Source: an uncultured Bacteroidota bacterium (lineage in GTDB: Bacteria; Bacteroidota; Bacteroidia; UKL13-3). From it: 45,593 nt of DNA. A program made the translations under genes and the position numbers. A model generated the notes under the pieces. The model was not told where the DNA came from. It worked only from the letters and a program-made list of their open reading frames with translations, and made no database searches. The stretch spans positions 108,879 to 154,471 of the forward strand of contig CAIUDH010000041.1 in the NCBI GenBank assembly GCA_903897855.1, read 5' to 3'. Positions 43,401 to 45,593 of the stretch are shown one piece after another (positions within the stretch are counted from its first letter, which is position 1; the number at the start of each line of letters is the position of its first letter).

Positions 43401-45593
43401 TGTGCTCACAGTTCCTCCTACTGAGGCAGGGTTTACAATAATAGCTTCTGTATCAATTACCGCAGAACAAGGTGCTGAGGTTACAGTGTAAGTATATATT
43501 GTAGTTCCTGTTGGATTAACATTCGTAGCGTCAACCGTTAATGGACTGCTTGGCGCTGTTGTATTGGTAGCGTAAACCTCCGATCCAGCGGTTGGATAAT
43601 TTGAAGTTACTTTATAGGTAGTTAATCCTGCTGTTCCACCAGTACTTGCAAGGTTCAATACAGTACTTGTAGTTGAACAAATAGTTCTAGCAGAGTTAAA
43701 TACTACTGAAGCGGTAGGCACGGCAATCACAGTGATAGTCACTGATGATGAATTTGCACTTGCACACACCCCATTTTGAACTACAGCTCTGTACATGGTA
43801 GTAGCAGTGATGGCGCTATAAGTAAGAGATGTTGTTGTGTTTGCTATTGTTGACCAAGTGGCTCCAGCGTTAATTGAAGATTCCCAGTTAATTACTAAAC
43901 CGGTATTTCCAGCTAAGGTAAGAGTTCCAGTAGCAGGTGAACACTGTGTTGCACTTGAACTTACAGTTCCTCCTACTGAGGCAGGGTTTACTGTTATTGC
44001 TTCTGTATCTGAAACAACTGCACAAGGTGCTGAGGTAACAGTATAGGTATATAACGTAGTTCCGTTAGGATTTACATTCGTAGCATCAACCGTTAATGGG
44101 CTGCTCGGCGCTGCGGTATTTGAAGCATAAACCTCCGATCCAGCGGTTGGATAATTTGAAGTTACTTTATAGGTAGTTAATCCAGCTGTTCCACCAGTAC
44201 TTGCAAGGTTCAATACGGTACTTGAAGTTGAACAAATAGTTCTGCTTGAATTAAATACGACTGAAGCGGTAGGCACGGCAATCACGGTGATGGTCACCGC
44301 TGATGAATTTGCACTTGCACACACCCCATTTTGAACCACCGCTCTGTAGCTGGTAGTCGCAGTAATCGCACTGTAGGTAAGTGAGGTAGAAGTGTTAGCT
44401 ACTGTTGACCAGGTAGCTCCTCCGTCAGTCGACAGTTCCCAACGAATCACAGCACCGGTGTTACCAGCTAAAGTAACCGTTCCTGTTGCAGGTGAACACT
44501 GTGTTGCACTTGAACTTACAGTTCCTCCTACTGAGGCAGGATTTACTGTTATTGCTTCTGTATCAGAAACAACAGCGCAAGGTGCTGAGGTTACAGTGTA
44601 AGTATATATTGTAGTTCCGTTAGGATTTACATTGGTAGCATCAACCGTTAATGGACTGCTTGGCGCTGCGGTATTCGAAGCGTACACCTCCGATCCAGCG
44701 GTTGGATAATTTGAAGTTACTTTATAGGTAGTTAAGCCTGCAGTTCCACCAGTACTTGAAAGATTCAATACAGTACTTGAAGTTGAACAAATAGTTCTGC
44801 TTGAGTTAAATACTACTGAAGCTGTAGGCACGGCTATCACGGTGATAGTCACTGCTGATGAATTTGCACTTGCACACACCCCATTTTGAACCACCGCTCT
44901 GTAGCTTGTAGTAGCTGTGATGGCACTATAAGTAAGCGAAGTTGTTGTGTTTGCTACCGTCGACCAGGTAGATCCACCGTCAGTTGATAGTTCCCAGTTA
45001 AGCACTAAGCCTGTATTACCAGCCAAGGTAACAGTTCCTGAAGCAGGTGAACACTGTGTTGCACTTGAGCTTACAGTTCCTCCTACTGAGGCAGGGTTTA
45101 CTGTTATTGCTTCTGTATCAATTACAGCAGAACAAGGTGCTGAAGTAACAGTATAAGTATATAGTGTAGTTCCGTTAGGATTTACATTCGTCGCGTCAAC
45201 TGTTAATGGACTGCTTGGTGCTGTTGTATTTGAAGCGTATACCTCTGATCCAGCTGATGGATAATTCGAAGTTACTTTATAGGTAGTTAATCCAGCTGTT
45301 CCACCAGTACTTGTAAGATTCAATACAGTACTTGTAGTCGAACAAATAGTTCTGCTTGAATTAAATGCCACTGACGCGGTAGGCACAGCAATTACGGTGA
45401 TCGTCACTGCTGATGAATTTGCACTTGCACACACCCCATTTTGAACCACCGCTCTGTACATGGTAGTAGCCGTGATGGCACTATAGGTAAGAGAAGTTGT
45501 TGTGTTTGCTACTGTTGACCAAGTGGCTCCAGCGTTTATTGATGATTCCCAGTTAAGCACTAAGCCTGTATTACCAGTCAAAGTAACAGTTCC
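37413..45593 (-). CDS. Giant T9SS type B cell-surface protein with Ig-like repeats and PKD domains (5'-partial)
   Basis: At least 2726 residues; the frame is open to the window edge (GTVTLTGNTG), so the start lies outside. The N-terminal visible part is about seven tandem Ig-like units of 185 residues, each with four cysteines (CSP, GVCAS, TICST, APC), then two divergent half-units. About eleven PKD-like domains follow (37720-41215), recognisable by the WxFGDG and NxxHxYxxxGxYxVxLxVTN patterns, most with one Cys near the start and one near the end. The last 95 residues (TPNGDGKNDVF, VTIFNRWGNVVY, GTYYYIIR, IYKGHITILRGR) are a gliding-motility-associated, T9SS type B C-terminal domain. Composition is Ser/Thr-rich with few charges. 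It is likely an exported adhesin or SprB-like surface filament, with the adjacent SprF-OmpA fusion as partner. Confidence 0.9.
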   Translation of the reverse strand, partial: GTVTLTGNTGLVLNWESSINAGATWSTVANTTTSLTYSAITATTMYRAVVQNGVCASANSSAVTITVIAVPTASVAFNSSRTICSTTSTVLNLTSTGGTAGLTTYKVTSNYPSAGSEVYASNTTAPSSPLTVDATNVNPNGTTLYTYTVTSAPCSAVIDTEAITVNPASVGGTVSSSATQCSPASGTVTLAGNTGLVLNWELSTDGGSTWSTVANTTTSLTYSAITATTSYRAVVQNGVCASANSSAVTITVIAVPTASVVFNSSRTICSTSSTVLNLSSTGGTAGLTTYKVTSNYPTAGSEVYASNTAAPSSPLTVDATNVNPNGTTIYTYTVTSAPCAVVSDTEAITVNPASVGGTVSSSATQCSPATGTVTLAGNTGAVIRWELSTDGGATWSTVANTSTSLTYSAITATTSYRAVVQNGVCASANSSAVTITVIAVPTASVVFNSSRTICSTSSTVLNLASTGGTAGLTTYKVTSNYPTAGSEVYASNTAAPSSPLTVDATNVNPNGTTLYTYTVTSAPCAVVSDTEAITVNPASVGGTVSSSATQCSPATGTLTLAGNTGLVINWESSINAGATWSTIANTTTSLTYSAITATTMYRAVVQNGVCASANSSSVTITVIAVPTASVVFNSARTICSTTSTVLNLASTGGTAGLTTYKVTSNYPTAGSEVYATNTTAPSSPLTVDATNVNPTGTTIYTYTVTSAPCSAVIDTEAIIVNPASVGGTVSTSATQCSPATGTLTLAGNTGAVIRWELSTDGGTTWSTVANTTSSLTYSAITATTMYRAVVQNGVCVSANSSAVTITVIAVPTASVVFNSARTICSTTSTVLNLSSTGGTAGLTTYKVTSNYPTAGSEVYATNTTAPSSPLTVDATNVNPTGTTIYTYTVTSAPCSAVSDTETIIVNPASVGGTVSTSATQCSPASGTLTLAGNTGLVIRWELSTDGGTTWSTVANTTTSLTYSAITTTTMYRAVVQNGVCVSANSSAVTITVIAVPTASVVFNSARTICSTTSTVLNLSSTGGTAGLTTYKVTSNYPTTGSEVYASNTTAPSSPLTVDATNVNPTGTTIYTYTVTSAPCSAVIDTEAIIVNPASVGGTVSSSATLCSPATGTLTLAGNTGLVINWESSINGGTTWSTVANTTTSLTYTAITVTTMYRAVVQNGVCVSANSSAVTITVIQKPTIPSFNSTPIICASTSTVLSFSTANTTAGLTTYKITSDYPSAGSVVYATNTTAPASPLTVPSTYVNPNGVTTYTYSVSSAPCATLDSTFSVTVRPVPTALITLSPSTICLGSNTTLTINVGNVVGNVTTYAVGTSAGGTNIIGTTTISSSGTFTTFFAVTPPVGVTTYYLTVITSPCASISSNTSVTVNPTTVGGALSAGAIICPSSANSTTLSLSGQTGSVVKWQQSTNDGTTWTDITNTLTTYTATNISVSSIYRAVVQSGVCSPENSATSGIFVNTSPVANFTNSTVCFNTPPTTFNSSTTTVGTTLSAAQQGLYNITGTVTTTTSFAWTFGDPTSGSNTSTATNPTHAYTAAGTFSATLVATTSTFVNGGAAVASCSNSTTKSVTVNQVTTADYTTSPVCLGGASAVNINNFNTANTYAIVWGDATASQTTTTSTTTRTYGNAGQYSVRLRVTNAYGCSDSITKNVTAYALPVTTGVNISNTAPCVATTVTFTPIGDAGGTTYVINPATGVATATVANAASVTAYLWEFGDGNTANTRIATNSYAVAGTYTVKLTLTNSNGCSQMFTFTTTPVTVQPIPVASFTSTTECYGINTTFNSTSSTVASGSITGWAWNFGNTASAGNNTSTLQNPTHLFTAPGNYTVTLTVTTAAGCTNTVINQVTVHPLPLVNFNSSSNSACAGSTITFNSTSTISSGSFTYGWRVSDNAGVFNFAGAMVSANASLIQTFATAGTYNIRLYAQSANGCIDSATRTVTIFANPTAAIVVNPASNQICIYEAFTFTSAGSLAGSGTISTYAWTFGDGSTSTAANPAAKSYASPGTYTVTLTITNSNGCNNTISKTVIVNPKPVVNFTASNVCYGYTMTFTDASTTGVGTTYLWNFGDLASGVLNTATTQNSSHNFTTAGTYNVKLVVTNGSGCKDSLTKSVTVWPRPVADFKADTVCEGSATKFVNLSTIASGSMSYLWSFGDAANTTTTASNPTFLYTPGVYSVKLVVTSGFGCIDSIRKSILVKANPKPTFVVANACLRDAITLDTTGSNGSSGATLLVNYGDGSALTAVLTHTYAMSGVYTVTITLTDNGCSSTISKVVTIYDLPLPNFSVSAYTICVNAIDTFSNTSTIASGNIVSNKWEVINSSNTVVATVSYSSAIEFIYAFNTAGVYRVKLTSTSDKGCFDTLSKVVTVNALPTVAINSINFKAQAFHACLGTAHEFTSTGSTAGSGTIAAYYWDFGDGGFSSVANPVYIYKSVGTFMVTLTITNSNGCTFSKQQSVVVDAIPDATIKPSNFPVQTCNGTPFTFTGPSGTGYSYVWTRNGVVVGTAQTLTQTPATSGWYYLAVTSSFLCTQVDSIYLTVNPLPAIVLSDKTVTISKGWDKQVTAFVTGPNPTFSYVWSTKDANPKAIISNISIPNPILTPPNDVSTYYFVVTVTDQKGCVQRDTVFFTMLDDYNLKPTNLITPNGDGKNDVFTIENIETYPDVEVTIFNRWGNVVYVTKNYAAAPWNGTYNNTGGELPDGTYYYIIRTAHQDNGKELIYKGHITILRGR
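42062..45593. repeat. 555-bp tandem repeat array (Ig-like units)
   Basis: The anchor starting GCACTT, which precedes ACACCCCATTTTGAAC, recurs at 42091, 42646, 43201, 43756, 44311, 44866 and 45421, exactly 555 bp apart each time, in-frame (185 codons). The array continues beyond the window. Units differ mostly by scattered substitutions. The last unit's second half, near 41780-42060, has diverged, and more distant half-units extend to about 41220. Confidence 0.95.

Noticed and set aside
42172-45156. Series of similar 69-codon open frames on the plus strand spaced 555 bp apart
   Set aside because: They are antisense shadows of the tandem repeats in the giant minus-strand gene; their regular spacing comes from the repeat period and there is no separate start signal.
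42062-45593. CRISPR array or mobile-element repeats
   Set aside because: The repeats are 555 bp, in-frame and protein-coding without spacers, terminal inverted repeats or a transposase.

Overview
The window is a 45.6-kb chromosomal segment of a Bacteroidota bacterium, probably a Chitinophagales/Sphingobacteriales-like or Flavobacteriia-like environmental lineage; the genus cannot be fixed from the sequence. The evidence is several secreted proteins with type IX secretion (T9SS) C-terminal signals, a PorP/SprF-type protein, bacillithiol synthesis (BshB1), MbnP and di-haem peroxidase proteins, a 29-residue basic AURKAIP1/COX24-like protein before RNase G, and promoters of the Bacteroidota kind (TTG, about 20 nt, TAnnTTyG) with few Shine-Dalgarno sequences. 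No tRNA, rRNA, CRISPR array, transposase or phage gene was seen.

Layout. 1-2.6 kb (+): a compact operon of a DUF2249 protein, a haem-copper-oxidase/NnrS-like membrane protein, a SufT/MIP18-like Fe-S factor and an Rrf2 Fe-S regulator, suggestive of nitric oxide or respiratory control. 2.7-4.6 kb (-): an MbnP-like lipoprotein with a di-haem cytochrome c peroxidase-like lipoprotein, a probable copper-site maturation pair. 4.6-12.9 kb (+): yajQ, a large multi-PAS hybrid histidine kinase, a TPR protein, the 29-aa basic protein, RNase G with a long leader hairpin, a DciA-like protein and rpe. 13.0-17.6 kb (+): two tandem paralogous secreted FG-GAP/VCBS proteins with T9SS type A tails. 17.7-22.4 kb (-): rplI-rpsR-rpsF, then a GH92 alpha-mannosidase and free methionine sulfoxide reductase. 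22.5-26.2 kb (+): a secreted M4 metallopeptidase and a 43-aa membrane miniprotein. 26.2-28.8 kb (-): ychF and glmM. 28.8-32.8 kb (+): a methyltransferase, PAP2 phosphatase, ZIP transporter, outer-membrane porin and Rieske lipoprotein. 33.0-35.7 kb (-): lipB, a hotdog thioesterase, bshB1 and a Bacteroidota-type hypothetical protein. 35.8-45.6 kb (-): a PorP/SprF-OmpA fusion and, upstream of it, a giant T9SS type B cell-surface protein that runs off the right edge.

The most striking region is the right end. The giant protein has about seven copies of a 185-residue Ig-like unit in exact 555-bp tandem repeats, then about eleven PKD-like domains and a gliding-motility-type C-terminal domain. It is followed by a PorP/SprF barrel fused to a coiled coil and an OmpA peptidoglycan-binding domain, so substrate, outer-membrane partner and cell-wall anchor appear to be genetically linked. 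A perfect 12-bp hairpin with a GNRA loop lies between the two genes. Other points of interest are the MbnP/peroxidase pair, overlapping divergent promoters, a terminator whose loop contains the next gene's -33 element, and a PerR/Fur-box-like dyad in the porin promoter.
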